DNA of 64,000 bases from Chryseobacterium gleum (GCA_945882095.1 CAMCWF010000004.1:62001-126000), one strand, 5' to 3'; counted from the stretch's first letter, positions 26,834 to 36,257 are shown. Numbers and translations are program-made. Notes: generated by a model not told the origin, from the letters alone.

Positions 26834-27571
26834 TTATTTGAAATACATTGTTCTTTCCAATTCTTGGTAAGTGAAAGCAGCGAAATCTTGTATCTTGGTC
26901 AGGCTATCTTGTAAGTTTTCTTTAATGTTATTATCGGATATCTCCCCAAACCAAAGCGTCCCTTTTGCCATCGAAAGTCCATTTTTTTGAATTACATTCA
27001 ACAATGTATAAAGGATGTCGTCACTGTTTTGATACGTTAAAGCTTCTGCAAACAATAACTTACTGTCATGCACCAATCCCAAAAAATAGGTGTCTGCAAA
27101 TAGGGTAAGTAAAAATGTTGTTTCCTTGGTTTTGAAATCACCCAATAGGTTTAAATTGAATTCAAAGAGGGAAAATGAATTTTGGTGGTTGAACGTCTCT
27201 TTTGTAAATGATTTAGCCCATTTTGGATGGGCTTCCAATGAATGCACTGCGAAGGATGGAATGGAAGCGATTGACAACGTTTTTTCTTCCGGCAATTCCA
27301 TATACATTCTTTCGAAATAGGATTGCGCAAGGTCTTTTTCAAACACGCCAGATGGAATCAATAGGTTTTGCTCGCCAAAGTATACATGCTTAAATTCAGG
27401 AGCGTACAAAAACGAAGCGCCTGTTATTTCTTTCAGCGTTTCTTTTGCCTCTTCTAGCAATGCGCTGGGTATTTTTGAAACCAATTGTCGGGTTACAGGG
27501 ATAGCCTCCAAGTCGTTCTTAAGAACTGTGAGGGCATTTTGAAAATAAAAAATACAGAATTTTTGTTGCAT
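26834..27571 (-). CDS. DUF3822 family protein
   Basis: This 245-residue protein has no catalytic motif that I recognise. Size, sequence style (ALLEEAKETLKEI, LTLFADTYFLGLVHDSKLLFAEAL) and position directly upstream of rsmD and coaD on the same strand fit the DUF3822 family of Bacteroidota, whose fold has been likened to actin-type ATPases; its function is undescribed as far as I know. No signal peptide, so it is cytoplasmic. It heads the unit with rsmD, coaD and the TlpA-like gene, and it diverges from the RecD-like helicase across 89 bp. Confidence 0.82.
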   Translation of the reverse strand: MQQKFCIFYFQNALTVLKNDLEAIPVTRQLVSKIPSALLEEAKETLKEITGASFLYAPEFKHVYFGEQNLLIPSGVFEKDLAQSYFERMYMELPEEKTLSIASIPSFAVHSLEAHPKWAKSFTKETFNHQNSFSLFEFNLNLLGDFKTKETTFLLTLFADTYFLGLVHDSKLLFAEALTYQNSDDILYTLLNVIQKNGLSMAKGTLWFGEISDNNIKENLQDSLTKIQDFAAFTYQELERTMYFK

Positions 27572-27580
27572 GTTCGTTTA

Positions 27581-27588
27581 CAAAACTA
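27581..27588 (-). promoter_or_regulatory. Bacteroidota -7 box (TAGTTTTG) for the DUF3822-rsmD-coaD unit
   Basis: Minus strand reads TAGTTTTG, a full TAnnTTTG match, ending 9 nt before the ATG at 27571. The nearest TTTG upstream is 27 nt away, longer than the usual 17-23 spacing. Confidence 0.4.
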
Positions 27589-27648
27589 CAATTTTCTGTG
27601 AATGATTAAGGAAGTCAAATTATAAAGGTGGGTTAGCGTTTATTTCGT

Positions 27649-27656
27649 CAAATTTG
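27649..27656 (+). promoter_or_regulatory. Possible -7 box (CAAATTTG) for the RecD-like helicase
   Basis: CAAATTTG matches TAnnTTTG except for the first base and ends exactly 4 nt before the ATG at 27661, the same geometry as at 5595 and 39576. This is weak alone and supported mainly by the shared spacing. Confidence 0.25.
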
Positions 27657-27660
27657 TACT

Positions 27661-29046
27661 ATGAAATTTACAACGGACCAGATTCGCGCTTTGGAATTAT
27701 TTAAAACGTTTCATTTGGATGAAAATACCAAGAAATGTTTAATTCTTCAAGGGTATGCTGGGACAGGGAAGACCACATTGATTTCTTACATTGTGCAGTA
27801 TTTTCAGCGCGAAAAGAAAAAGGTACGGCTGATGGCACCCACGGGTAGGGCAGCAAAAGTTATGTCCAATTATGCCCAATTTCCTGCGTCTACCATTCAC
27901 AAACAAATCTATTTTGTAGGAAATGAATTTGGCGGTGGGGGCTTGGTAAAGGCAAAAAACATGTACAAGGACACCTTGTTTATCGTGGACGAATCTTCAA
28001 TGATTGGTGCTGAGGAAAGTACTTCTGAGTTTAATTTACTCGAAGATCTTATGAATTTTGTTTTCACAGGGGATGGATGTTATTTGATGTTGGTGGGTGA
28101 CCCAGGACAGCTACCACCCGTAGGACAGGAGGATTCTCCTGCCTTGCAAGAAGCTTATCTGAATCACCATTTCCCAAGCATACAAGTTTATTTTCACCGT
28201 TTGACGCAAGTGGTTCGACAAGCTGAGGCCTCGCAAATCACTTTGAACGCTACGTATATTCGAAATTCAACCAACTACCAAACACCTTACTTTATTGAGA
28301 CTGGAAGGGAAGTTAAACGAATACAAGGAGGTGAATTATTAGAATGCATGGAAGTCGAATTAACTCACGGTTCAGATTCCTTTATCATTTTAACCATGTC
28401 TAATAAACGCGCAAATCTTTGGAATCAACAGATTCGAAACCGTTTGTTTTTGTATGAAGAGGAACTTGTCCGAGGCGAAGATTTGATGGTCGTAAAAAAC
28501 AACTATCACTGGGCGGCCGAAACGAAAATGGGCTTTATTGCCAATGGCGAAATCGTTCGGGTAGTCAAAGTGATTCGTCACGAACATCTGTACGAAATGG
28601 ATTTCATCCGCGCAAGAATTGCGTTTCAGCATGAAGATGGATTGGAATTGGATGTGATTTTATTTAAGGATGCCTTGCTAACAGATGCACCTTCCATAGA
28701 TCGCAATGTGCTTAAGAAGTTGTTTTATGAGATTGAGAAAGATTTTTTACATGAGAAAAGCAAAAAGAAACGGTACCAACATATTCTTAAAAGTCCTTAT
28801 TTTAATGCCCTTCAGGTGAAGTACGCGCAGGCCGTTACCGCACACAAATCCCAAGGGGGGCAGTGGGAAAGTGTTTTTGTTGATTATGGATTTATTCCTG
28901 AGAACATGGACAAGGCAGGGTATTTAAGATGGCTTTACACCTGTATAACCCGAGCGAAGAAAAGATTGTACTTGATCAATTTTCCTGCGGATTTCTTCCT
29001 TAATACTTTTGTTTTGGGAGTTTTACTTCTTTGTCACCCACTTTGA
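27661..29046 (+). CDS. RecD-like ATP-dependent DNA helicase (superfamily 1)
   Basis: The 461-residue protein has Walker A GYAGTGKTT at 31-39, an APTGRAA motif Ia, Walker B with Asp110-Glu111 (FIVDESS), motif III GDPGQLPPVG, VVRQ for motif IV, and motifs V/VI as AVTAHKSQGGQW (near 394) and YTCITRAKKRL. This is the SF1B RecD/Dda set, so 5'-3' DNA unwinding is expected. It is compact and lacks RecBC partners nearby, like the stand-alone RecD-like helicases of Bacteroidota. The last 47 bp overlap the convergent 756-aa gene; the tail after NFPADFF is hydrophobic and may not be conserved. Confidence 0.93.
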   Translation: MKFTTDQIRALELFKTFHLDENTKKCLILQGYAGTGKTTLISYIVQYFQREKKKVRLMAPTGRAAKVMSNYAQFPASTIHKQIYFVGNEFGGGGLVKAKNMYKDTLFIVDESSMIGAEESTSEFNLLEDLMNFVFTGDGCYLMLVGDPGQLPPVGQEDSPALQEAYLNHHFPSIQVYFHRLTQVVRQAEASQITLNATYIRNSTNYQTPYFIETGREVKRIQGGELLECMEVELTHGSDSFIILTMSNKRANLWNQQIRNRLFLYEEELVRGEDLMVVKNNYHWAAETKMGFIANGEIVRVVKVIRHEHLYEMDFIRARIAFQHEDGLELDVILFKDALLTDAPSIDRNVLKKLFYEIEKDFLHEKSKKKRYQHILKSPYFNALQVKYAQAVTAHKSQGGQWESVFVDYGFIPENMDKAGYLRWLYTCITRAKKRLYLINFPADFFLNTFVLGVLLLCHPL

Positions 29047-31270
29047 TTTTTGCTTTTTGGAAGGCTAAATCCAATGTATCAATAAACTTTTTAGCCTCCG
29101 TGGTATTCAAATACTTTGGCGCTGCCTTGGTGAGTTCTTTCTTAAGTTGAAGTAAAATGGTACGGGTTCTTAATGCCGACAGCAATTCATTTTTTGTAAT
29201 CTCATTTTCAGTCGTAAACGCTTCTGTGTCAAATTCTTCAGAAACAAGATTGGATTTCACTGGATCCGTTGCGCTGTTGATTTGAATTTGCATCGTACGG
29301 TTCATTTTTATGTACAAAGCCGATTGACGTAAAGATTTGTATTCAGCGCTTTCGCGCGCTTTTTGTCGCGCCTCTTGGTTTTCACCCGGGTAAGAAGATT
29401 GTTCTGATTGCGCCGGGTCCCTTATCAGTACACTGTCAACCCATTTCCCAACCCCAAAGCCAGCTAAGTTAAGTTCAAAAGCATAAGGCGTCTTTTTAAA
29501 TTCAGCGAAAATTTGCTTTAGGAAAGTGGTGTCTTTGGTTACAAAAAGTTCGTTTTTGTATTGAAAATCATCCGATTTAAAAACATCTTTAAAGGTCAGT
29601 TCAAAATCTGCATCGTAAAAGGGAACAACGTCTACATAAGAAAGGTGCAACATGATTTCATCAGCGCTTTTTCCCTCAAAATCTTCAGGAATTGATAGCA
29701 GTTTCACTTGAAAAAATTCTTCGGTCGAAGAAGGAGGAAAGGTAAAGTCTTGGGTATAAATATCGAAGGTAGCTCCGTCAATAAAAGTATAGAGTCCATC
29801 CTTCTCTGTAAACGGGCACCAATTTTTTCCTAACAATGATTCGTAGTAATGGTAGATTTTATCTCTGTGGGTGTAGTCTTCCGCCACCAAAGAACGCTCG
29901 TCAATTAAATCTTGCAGTTCCACATTGGTATCATCGAACAAGCCGTACAAATCTACCAAATCCCATTGGTGTTTATTTTTGGCTTTCTTTTGCGCTTTTG
30001 TCGTGGTTTTAAGCACCAAGGTTGGGTCTTGTGCTTTCTTCCGTTTTCGCATCTCTCGATTCGTCTTGTTCTTGGTTTTGTAATCTTGTTTGTAAAGCTC
30101 ACCAAGGTCTCCTTCCTTTTGGTTGATTATGGTTTCAATTTCCCCGAGTTGTTTATAGGCTGCGTTGATTCTGTCGTTGTATCCTCCTTTTCCCTCAATT
30201 TGCATGCGAAGGTTTTTATAGGTGATGTCATTCAAATCGTTAAGGACCTTCATAAAAGTATTTCCTTTTGAAAAGGTGGAGTCTGGTGTTAAGAATCTCG
30301 TGGTTTGGGATCCAAAGAGTGGGTATTGGTAAGGTCCCTTTTCAATAATTACGGTGGTTTGGTTCGAACTGTTGTATCCCCAAATGTCAAAGTGAAGTTG
30401 CGTCTGCTTGTCGTTACCCACCGTTTTGAAATCGCTTACGATGATGCGTTTTGATTTCAATTCATTTTTCTTTGTCCCAACAATTTCCATCGTGTAAGGA
30501 AACAATCCAATGGCTTTTGGCAATCCTTTGTTCCATTCTCCATTTTCATCTTTGTCTCGCTCCTCCATCATTCCGCCGGTATAACTTCCGTCTCCAGCAG
30601 CAATCAACATGCTTTCGAAGTGCTTTGATTCGCCACCGAGGACGTGAAATAATTTAAGGGTACGGTCGTAAATTGTCTGATTGATTGCCTTGTGCTGGGC
30701 ATCTAATATTGCTTTTAAATCCTGGGGTTTGGTAATGCCCAACCGTTGCATTTCAAAAATACGGTCATTCAAAGAGAAGTTGGTATGAAGCAATGGGCTT
30801 TCAATGGGATCTAAAAAAGCTTCGTAGTATTTACCTCGAAGAAATTCATTTGGAACCGTATTGAAAACAATCGAAAAATATTGGTCCAATAAAGGCAAGG
30901 CAGAGGTCTCTTCTCCCTTTGAATAGCGTTGAATCTGGCGACACATCTCTTGTATGGCCGTTTTGTTACTCACCTCAACCAACACGCCTTTAGGACATTT
31001 TGCCATCTCATCGGTTCGGATGACGAGGTATTGCGGGTTATTGATCAGAATTTTCTCAATCGAGTCGTAATTGATCGTTTTGTCGGGAAGGTAAACCAAC
31101 GGTCCTTTGTATTCGAAAGCCTTTCCGATGTTTCGCTCCAAAATGGGACTCTTGCGTACAACGTGGAAAAGATACGCGCGAATGTCAGGCGTGATGTCCT
31201 GGTTTAGCTGCGCAACAAACGAAAACGTAGTGAATTGAACAAGAACGAAAATTGCGAATCTAAACGCCAC
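29000..31270 (-). CDS. Exported protein of unknown function, 756 aa
   Basis: I do not recognise a family. The start is GTG at 31270, three bases after the stop of the type A cargo gene; it gives a signal peptide (MAFRFAIFVLVQFTTFSFVAQ). The body is mixed alpha/beta with a basic, helical stretch (about residues 390-440; many KK/RK pairs) and a C-terminal helix ending VGDKEVKLPKQKY. There is no sorting domain or lipobox. The 3' end overlaps the RecD-like helicase by 47 bp in antisense. It may be cotranscribed with the upstream T9SS cargo gene. Confidence 0.82.
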   Translation of the reverse strand: MAFRFAIFVLVQFTTFSFVAQLNQDITPDIRAYLFHVVRKSPILERNIGKAFEYKGPLVYLPDKTINYDSIEKILINNPQYLVIRTDEMAKCPKGVLVEVSNKTAIQEMCRQIQRYSKGEETSALPLLDQYFSIVFNTVPNEFLRGKYYEAFLDPIESPLLHTNFSLNDRIFEMQRLGITKPQDLKAILDAQHKAINQTIYDRTLKLFHVLGGESKHFESMLIAAGDGSYTGGMMEERDKDENGEWNKGLPKAIGLFPYTMEIVGTKKNELKSKRIIVSDFKTVGNDKQTQLHFDIWGYNSSNQTTVIIEKGPYQYPLFGSQTTRFLTPDSTFSKGNTFMKVLNDLNDITYKNLRMQIEGKGGYNDRINAAYKQLGEIETIINQKEGDLGELYKQDYKTKNKTNREMRKRKKAQDPTLVLKTTTKAQKKAKNKHQWDLVDLYGLFDDTNVELQDLIDERSLVAEDYTHRDKIYHYYESLLGKNWCPFTEKDGLYTFIDGATFDIYTQDFTFPPSSTEEFFQVKLLSIPEDFEGKSADEIMLHLSYVDVVPFYDADFELTFKDVFKSDDFQYKNELFVTKDTTFLKQIFAEFKKTPYAFELNLAGFGVGKWVDSVLIRDPAQSEQSSYPGENQEARQKARESAEYKSLRQSALYIKMNRTMQIQINSATDPVKSNLVSEEFDTEAFTTENEITKNELLSALRTRTILLQLKKELTKAAPKYLNTTEAKKFIDTLDLAFQKAKIKVGDKEVKLPKQKY

Positions 31271-31273
31271 AAG

Positions 31274-32263
31274 TTAGTTTTTTACAAAGGAGAATACTTG
31301 TTGGTCCATTTGCAAAAAGTAAACTCCGTTCTCTAAATTGGTTACGTCAAGGGACTCCGTGTATACGCCGCTTGCAACGTTAGCACCAAGGGGATTGATG
31401 ATGTTAAAAGAATGTCCCAATGCTTCGCTGCTTAAAGTTAAGGTCGCATTGGTAGGATTCGGGTAGAGTTTAAGGTTGGTTAATTTAACATCTTCCAATC
31501 CTACAAAAGTGGTTGGCATGTCCTTACTCAAAACCAAAGTACTTTGATTTGTGAAAATTGCAGAGTTGACATCCACAGCGAGGACAACGAAAATCGGTAA
31601 GTTGGAGAGTGCTAAATCATAATATTCAAAGGCTTCTCTTACAAATGCAACAGGGGTACCGAAAACCAATGCAGTTGCAGAGTCTTTTAAATGGTAACGC
31701 AAAACATTGTTGTAGGTATTGTTTCCAGGTAGAAGCAAAGTTCCTTTACCGTCGAAAGTGGCAAAACTGGTCCCTGTAGCAGGTACAATTCCTGTAGCAG
31801 TACTGTTTACATCACCGGAAAATTGGTCTGAAATTGTATTAGAATAGGCAAAAGGGTAGCTCATGATGTTTTCTTGGTCTGTTGTCCAACTTGCGATTAC
31901 GGAACCAAGGCTTACTTCGTTGAATACAAATCCTTGAGAAATACGTCCGCCCGCGTTTGAGCTGAAAAATGTTTGAAATGTGCCTCCTACGTCATACATC
32001 TTTGTAGCACCTGGAAAAGAAGCGAAATTAACATCCAAAGAAGCGTCTTTTACTTCAATGTCTTTGGTTACCCCAAAAATTCCTGCCAACTGGCTGTAAT
32101 CCCAAGTAACATTGTTTCCAACAACATTGGCATAATGGTTTGCATTTGAATCACATAAATGTAAGGAAGCAAGCGCACCAATGGCTGGCTCATTGCTTTG
32201 ATCGAATACTTGTGCAGAAATAAAAATCGGTAAAAATGCGAGTAGAAGTAGCGCTGTTTTCAT
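31274..32263 (-). CDS. T9SS type A sorting domain-containing secreted protein
   Basis: I start at the ATG at 32263 (329 residues), which directly gives a signal peptide (MKTALLLLAFLPIFISAQ); the longer frame to 32281 begins with TTG and overlaps the promoter box. The body (~230 residues, beta-rich, no recognised enzyme motif) is followed by a C-terminal type A sorting domain: LKLYPNPTNATLTL, then NPLGANVASG, ENGVYFLQM and a Lys-containing end. Proteins with this signal are secreted or attached to surface A-LPS after T9SS processing. The gene is followed after 3 bp by the 756-aa gene. Confidence 0.9.
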   Translation of the reverse strand: MKTALLLLAFLPIFISAQVFDQSNEPAIGALASLHLCDSNANHYANVVGNNVTWDYSQLAGIFGVTKDIEVKDASLDVNFASFPGATKMYDVGGTFQTFFSSNAGGRISQGFVFNEVSLGSVIASWTTDQENIMSYPFAYSNTISDQFSGDVNSTATGIVPATGTSFATFDGKGTLLLPGNNTYNNVLRYHLKDSATALVFGTPVAFVREAFEYYDLALSNLPIFVVLAVDVNSAIFTNQSTLVLSKDMPTTFVGLEDVKLTNLKLYPNPTNATLTLSSEALGHSFNIINPLGANVASGVYTESLDVTNLENGVYFLQMDQQVFSFVKN

Positions 32264-32278
32264 AATAATTGTTTTCTT

Positions 32279-32286
32279 CAAATTTA
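32279..32286 (-). promoter_or_regulatory. Bacteroidota -7 box (TAAATTTG) for the type A cargo gene
   Basis: Minus strand reads TAAATTTG, a full consensus match, ending 15 nt before the ATG at 32263. This supports 32263 over the TTG at 32281, which would lie inside the box. No clear -33 TTTG. Confidence 0.38.
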
Positions 32287-32311
32287 TAGATTTTTTGTTG
32301 TTTTTGAGAAA

Positions 32312-34039
32312 TTATTTCGCTGTTTCCCAACCAAAACTTTCTCTGTTGCGAATGATTTTTGGCGCAAGGTCTTCAACCGAATAATTCAATTTGTAATTTG
32401 TGTTGAAAGTCCTTTGAACTTCGGGAAGGATAACGTTCATTAAATTTCCGTTGCGAGAAATGAGCATGTTTTTCTCTTCCGATGCAAAAAACCTTAACCA
32501 TTCTTCAATGTCTCCTTGAATTTCTTTTTGGTTGATGCCAATGATTACATCGTTTTCTGAGAGTCCACCCATTTCACTTGGACTTCCCAAGGCTATGGAT
32601 TGCACCACAATTTTACCCCTTATTTGTTGGGTTTTTAATCCCAACTTGGAAACGCTGTAGGCAGGATGCTCTTGGGTATTCATTTCAATTCCATAGTACG
32701 CCAACGCATTTGAAAGTATTGATTCGAATCCTTGGTTTCCATGAATGTAATCCTTGAAAAATGAATCAAAAGGTTCGCCGCTGGTTTCATGTAAAATCCT
32801 CAGCAAGTCTTCTTTTTTGTACCCAATGTTTTGCATTCCAAAATCAACGTACAAACGATTCATCACTGTTTGAAGGCTAAAATGATTGTTGGTACATTCC
32901 CTGATTTTGGTATCGAGGACGAGTGCTAACAAGGCACCTTCATTGTAAATCGAAACTTTTCTGCCCGGTGTTCCCTTGACATACCCATCAACCCATGTGT
33001 CAACCGATGCTTCTGCCACTGAGGTATGGAACCTTGCAGGATTGTCAAAATGTGATTGAATTTGGGATTCCAAGATGGAAAGGTATTTTTTGGCATCCAC
33101 TAACTTGGAACGAAGCAAGTGATAATCTCCCATGAAAGTGGTGATCCCTTCGTAGATGTAGCCTGTTTCCGCATAATTTAACGCCTGGAATCGATACGGC
33201 AACATCTCTGCAGGACGAATGGTCTTTACGTTCCAAACATGGTACAATTCATGGGATGCGATGCTAAGCAATTCTGTATAACTTTCCGTCATCCATTTGG
33301 ACACAGGCCCCAAAACAATCACAGTGCTGTTGAGGTGCTCAACGCCATGATGATAGGGTAGGTTTACAGCCAATAGAATGAAGTAATATTTTTTTGTTGG
33401 AATGTCACCGAAGGCAAAAAGCTGAGATTCTGTAAATTTTTTAAAGTCAACCAATACCTTCTCGATGTCTAGTAGGTCCTGTTGGTTGTGAAGAACATGA
33501 AATTGGGTGTCTTCAACTTTGTAGGATCCTTCCAATAAAGTAGGGGAAGCGATGAACGGGGTGTCAAACAGCGTTTCTAAATCCTTGCAGCTGTAATGGT
33601 TGTTTGCTATTCCTTCGGCACCTCCTAACCTCCATGTGCTTGGCAAATGGAACGTAATGTCTGTTTGTGTATGAAAATGTGTCGGATTGTAAATCAATGC
33701 ATTTACAGGGTTGAGCAGCATGAAAAGGGAATCAACGTAGGTATTTCCTGCGGTGAGGTCTTTGGCATAATACAAATACTCCACGATAAGATAAGTGTGA
33801 CCGATTGCTCCGACTTCCCAGGTGTTTTTTTCGGTTTTGCGAACCGTTAACTTTTGATGGTCAGGCGAAAAAACCTTAAGACTGGAAATGTTTTTAGCGA
33901 AATTCCCTTCTTCGTATCTTCCGGGACGCCATGCGGCAATATGCAAGGTTGTATCCTCCGTATTTAAAGGGATGCGTGCTTCTATTTTCAGAAAATTTCT
34001 CGCGTGATTGCTTAGGGAAATGGAATATTGATGGGTCAT
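32312..34039 (-). CDS. M61 family peptidase (glycyl-aminopeptidase-like) with PDZ domain
   Basis: M61 enzymes are zinc aminopeptidases. The 575-residue protein has an N-terminal beta domain (~1-165), the catalytic core with ASHELYHVWN near residue 260 (HExxH zinc site) and a downstream GYIYEGITTFMGDY block giving the third ligand Glu, then a C-terminal PDZ-like domain (~465-545; GSPSEMGGLSENDVIIGIN). No signal peptide is visible, so it appears cytoplasmic, unlike many exported relatives. It overlaps the upstream ABC-F gene by 4 bp (translational coupling). Confidence 0.92.
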   Translation of the reverse strand: MTHQYSISLSNHARNFLKIEARIPLNTEDTTLHIAAWRPGRYEEGNFAKNISSLKVFSPDHQKLTVRKTEKNTWEVGAIGHTYLIVEYLYYAKDLTAGNTYVDSLFMLLNPVNALIYNPTHFHTQTDITFHLPSTWRLGGAEGIANNHYSCKDLETLFDTPFIASPTLLEGSYKVEDTQFHVLHNQQDLLDIEKVLVDFKKFTESQLFAFGDIPTKKYYFILLAVNLPYHHGVEHLNSTVIVLGPVSKWMTESYTELLSIASHELYHVWNVKTIRPAEMLPYRFQALNYAETGYIYEGITTFMGDYHLLRSKLVDAKKYLSILESQIQSHFDNPARFHTSVAEASVDTWVDGYVKGTPGRKVSIYNEGALLALVLDTKIRECTNNHFSLQTVMNRLYVDFGMQNIGYKKEDLLRILHETSGEPFDSFFKDYIHGNQGFESILSNALAYYGIEMNTQEHPAYSVSKLGLKTQQIRGKIVVQSIALGSPSEMGGLSENDVIIGINQKEIQGDIEEWLRFFASEEKNMLISRNGNLMNVILPEVQRTFNTNYKLNYSVEDLAPKIIRNRESFGWETAK

Positions 34040-35658
34040 GCGTACATTTCCTGCTGAAGCGTTATGATTTTCGGATCCTTGATGTATGCGTCAAACGGCA
34101 TCATTTTATCGATGAGTCCTTTCGGGGTTAATTCAATGATTCTGTTGGAAACCGTATTCACCAATTCTTGGTCATGTGATGTAAAAATCAAGGTTCCTTG
34201 AAAGTCTTTCATGGCATTGTTAAGTGCCGTAATGGATTCCAAGTCTAAGTGATTGGTAGGTTCATCCATCATAAGGAAGTTTGCTTTCGCAAGCATCATT
34301 TTAGAAAGCATACAACGTACTTTTTCCCCTCCGGATAATACATTCGAAGTTTTCATGGCTTCCTCACCTGTAAAGAGCATTCGTCCCAAAAAGGTCCTTA
34401 AATAGACTTCTTCTCTTTCCTCGTCTGTATCGGCATAATTTCGAAGCCAATCTATCAATGGGGTTTTATCAGAAAAGTAATGGTGGTTGTCATTGGGTAA
34501 GTAGGCAGTGGAAATGGTCGTTCCGAAAATGAATTCCCCTGTGTCTGGCTTGATTTCTTTGTTAAGTATTTGGTAGAATTGAGACAGCGCGACAGAATTT
34601 TTAGAGATGAGCGCAATTCGATCCCCTTTGTTCACCGTGAAATTGGCATCTTTAAAGAGTATTTTGCCATCGTGTGATTTGGAAAGGTTTTCGATTTGTA
34701 GGATTTGATTTCCGGCATCTCTGTCTTGGTGAAACGTAATGCCAGGATACCTCCTTGAAGAGGGTTTGATTTCTTCTAAGTCCAAATTATCCAACATTTT
34801 ACGTCTACTGGTTGCTTGTTTAGATTTAGCTGCATTGGCAGAGAACCTCGAGATAAAATCCATGAGCTCCTTCTTTTTCTCTTCAGCTTTTTTGTTTTTA
34901 TCAGATCGTTGACGGGTTGCGAGTTGGGAGCTTTCGTACCAGAAGGAGTAATTTCCTGTAAACAAATTGATTTTACTGAAATCAATGTCGCAAATGTGGG
35001 TACAAACGGTATCCAAAAAGTGCCTGTCATGAGAAACAACAATCACCGTGTTTTTAAAATCTAAGAGAAAATCTTCGAGCCAAGTAATGGTGTTTAAATC
35101 CAAGTCATTGGTTGGCTCATCGAGGATCAATACATCTGGATTGCCAAAAAGGGCTTGTGCCAACAATACCCGAACCTTTAATTCATTGGGTATTTCTTTC
35201 ATTTTTAGTTCGTGATTGCTTTCAAAAATACCGAGGTTACTGAGTAGGGTGGCAGCATCGGTTTCGGCATTCCAACCTTCCAAATCAGCAAATTCTGCTT
35301 CTAAGTCTGCGGTGCGCATTCCGTCTTTTTCCGTAAAATCTTCTTTGGAATACAACATGTCCTTCTCTTGCATGATTTCATACAGTCGGTGGTGTCCCAT
35401 GATTACCGTTTGAAGCACTGGGAACTCATCGAATTCAAAGTGATTTTGTCGCAAGAACGCTATCCTCTTACCTGGTTCTAACTCAATTCTTCCGGTCGTT
35501 GGATCTTGTTCTCCAATTAAAATTTTAAGAAAGGTAGATTTTCCTGCGCCATTGGCGCCAATGACACCGTAGCAATTTCCTTGAACAAACTTTGCGTTGA
35601 CTTCATCGAATAATATTCTTTTGCCAAATTGTAAGGAGAGATTTTGAACCGATAACAT
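34036..35658 (-). CDS. ABC-F family ATPase (YbiT-like) with asymmetric nucleotide sites
   Basis: ABC-F proteins have two ATPase domains without membrane segments and act on ribosomes (translation factors or antibiotic protection). In this 540-residue protein NBD1 has an intact Walker A (GANGAGKST at 34-42) and LILDEPTNDLDL, but its signature LSGGE is degraded to IPNELK (near 155). NBD2 lacks Walker A (ISKNSVALS near 348) but keeps LSGGEK (near 440) and DEPTNHLDL. The linker (~240-300) is Lys-rich. Thus one composite site is canonical and the other lost. The C-terminal tail is short. It is coupled to the M61 gene. Confidence 0.95.
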   Translation of the reverse strand: MLSVQNLSLQFGKRILFDEVNAKFVQGNCYGVIGANGAGKSTFLKILIGEQDPTTGRIELEPGKRIAFLRQNHFEFDEFPVLQTVIMGHHRLYEIMQEKDMLYSKEDFTEKDGMRTADLEAEFADLEGWNAETDAATLLSNLGIFESNHELKMKEIPNELKVRVLLAQALFGNPDVLILDEPTNDLDLNTITWLEDFLLDFKNTVIVVSHDRHFLDTVCTHICDIDFSKINLFTGNYSFWYESSQLATRQRSDKNKKAEEKKKELMDFISRFSANAAKSKQATSRRKMLDNLDLEEIKPSSRRYPGITFHQDRDAGNQILQIENLSKSHDGKILFKDANFTVNKGDRIALISKNSVALSQFYQILNKEIKPDTGEFIFGTTISTAYLPNDNHHYFSDKTPLIDWLRNYADTDEEREEVYLRTFLGRMLFTGEEAMKTSNVLSGGEKVRCMLSKMMLAKANFLMMDEPTNHLDLESITALNNAMKDFQGTLIFTSHDQELVNTVSNRIIELTPKGLIDKMMPFDAYIKDPKIITLQQEMYA

Positions 35659-35674
35659 GATGTAATTTTTTGTG

Positions 35675-35682
35675 CAAAGATA
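35675..35682 (-). promoter_or_regulatory. Bacteroidota -7 box (TATCTTTG) for the ABC-F/M61 unit
   Basis: Minus strand reads TATCTTTG, a full match ending 16 nt before the ATG at 35658, within the 44-bp gap to the methyltransferase gene. No -33 TTTG at usual spacing. Confidence 0.45.
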
Positions 35683-35702
35683 AAGAGATTAATTCTTTTG
35701 CC

Positions 35703-36257
35703 CTATTTTTCACATGTGTATACGAACGCGGGAGGGAAGTTCAGCGCGGTATAATCAACTTTTACATCGGAAAAAATTTGCTTCATTGCTCCTTTGGATT
35801 GCAGGGAATATTGGAATTGGACAAATTTCCCTTTGTTTTTCAAGCAACCATGTGCTGTTTTTAGGATTTCGTCTCTCAAGGTTAACGGGAAAAATGCAAG
35901 GGGCAAGGAAGAAACTACGCAATCTGCTTTGGATAATCCCCTTTCGCTTAGTATTTCCCATAAGTCTAAGGCAGAACCTTGAATGACTTCAATTTGTGGG
36001 TTGTTGAGTTTTTTGGCTATTTCTTCACAGAAAATAGGGTTGAGTTCAATGAGAATGATTTTTGTCGTTGGGTTTATTCTACGTTGCATAGCTTCAGTGA
36101 AAACACCTGTTCCGGGACCAAATTCGACAATGAGGTCATAGGTTTCGATCTCCAAATTCCGAAGCATTTTCTTGGCCAAAAAACGTGAACTGGGGGTAAT
36201 CGAGCCCACCATTTTTGTTTTGCTAAAAAACTCTTTTAAAAAGGTGATTTTCCCCAC
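35703..36257 (-). CDS. PmtA-like phospholipid/rRNA-type methyltransferase
   Basis: The 184-residue protein has an N-terminal FLKEFFSKTKMVGSITPSS block, typical of bacterial phosphatidylethanolamine N-methyltransferases of the PmtA type and of related rRNA adenine methyltransferases, then motif I VEFGPGTGVFTEAM (near 44-57), IELNPIFC for the acidic contact and VVSSLPLAFF in the motif IV position. The start is GTG, immediately following the TAA of the dihydroorotase-like gene (TAAGTG). A role in phospholipid headgroup methylation is plausible but unproven. Confidence 0.85.
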   Translation of the reverse strand: MGKITFLKEFFSKTKMVGSITPSSRFLAKKMLRNLEIETYDLIVEFGPGTGVFTEAMQRRINPTTKIILIELNPIFCEEIAKKLNNPQIEVIQGSALDLWEILSERGLSKADCVVSSLPLAFFPLTLRDEILKTAHGCLKNKGKFVQFQYSLQSKGAMKQIFSDVKVDYTALNFPPAFVYTCEK

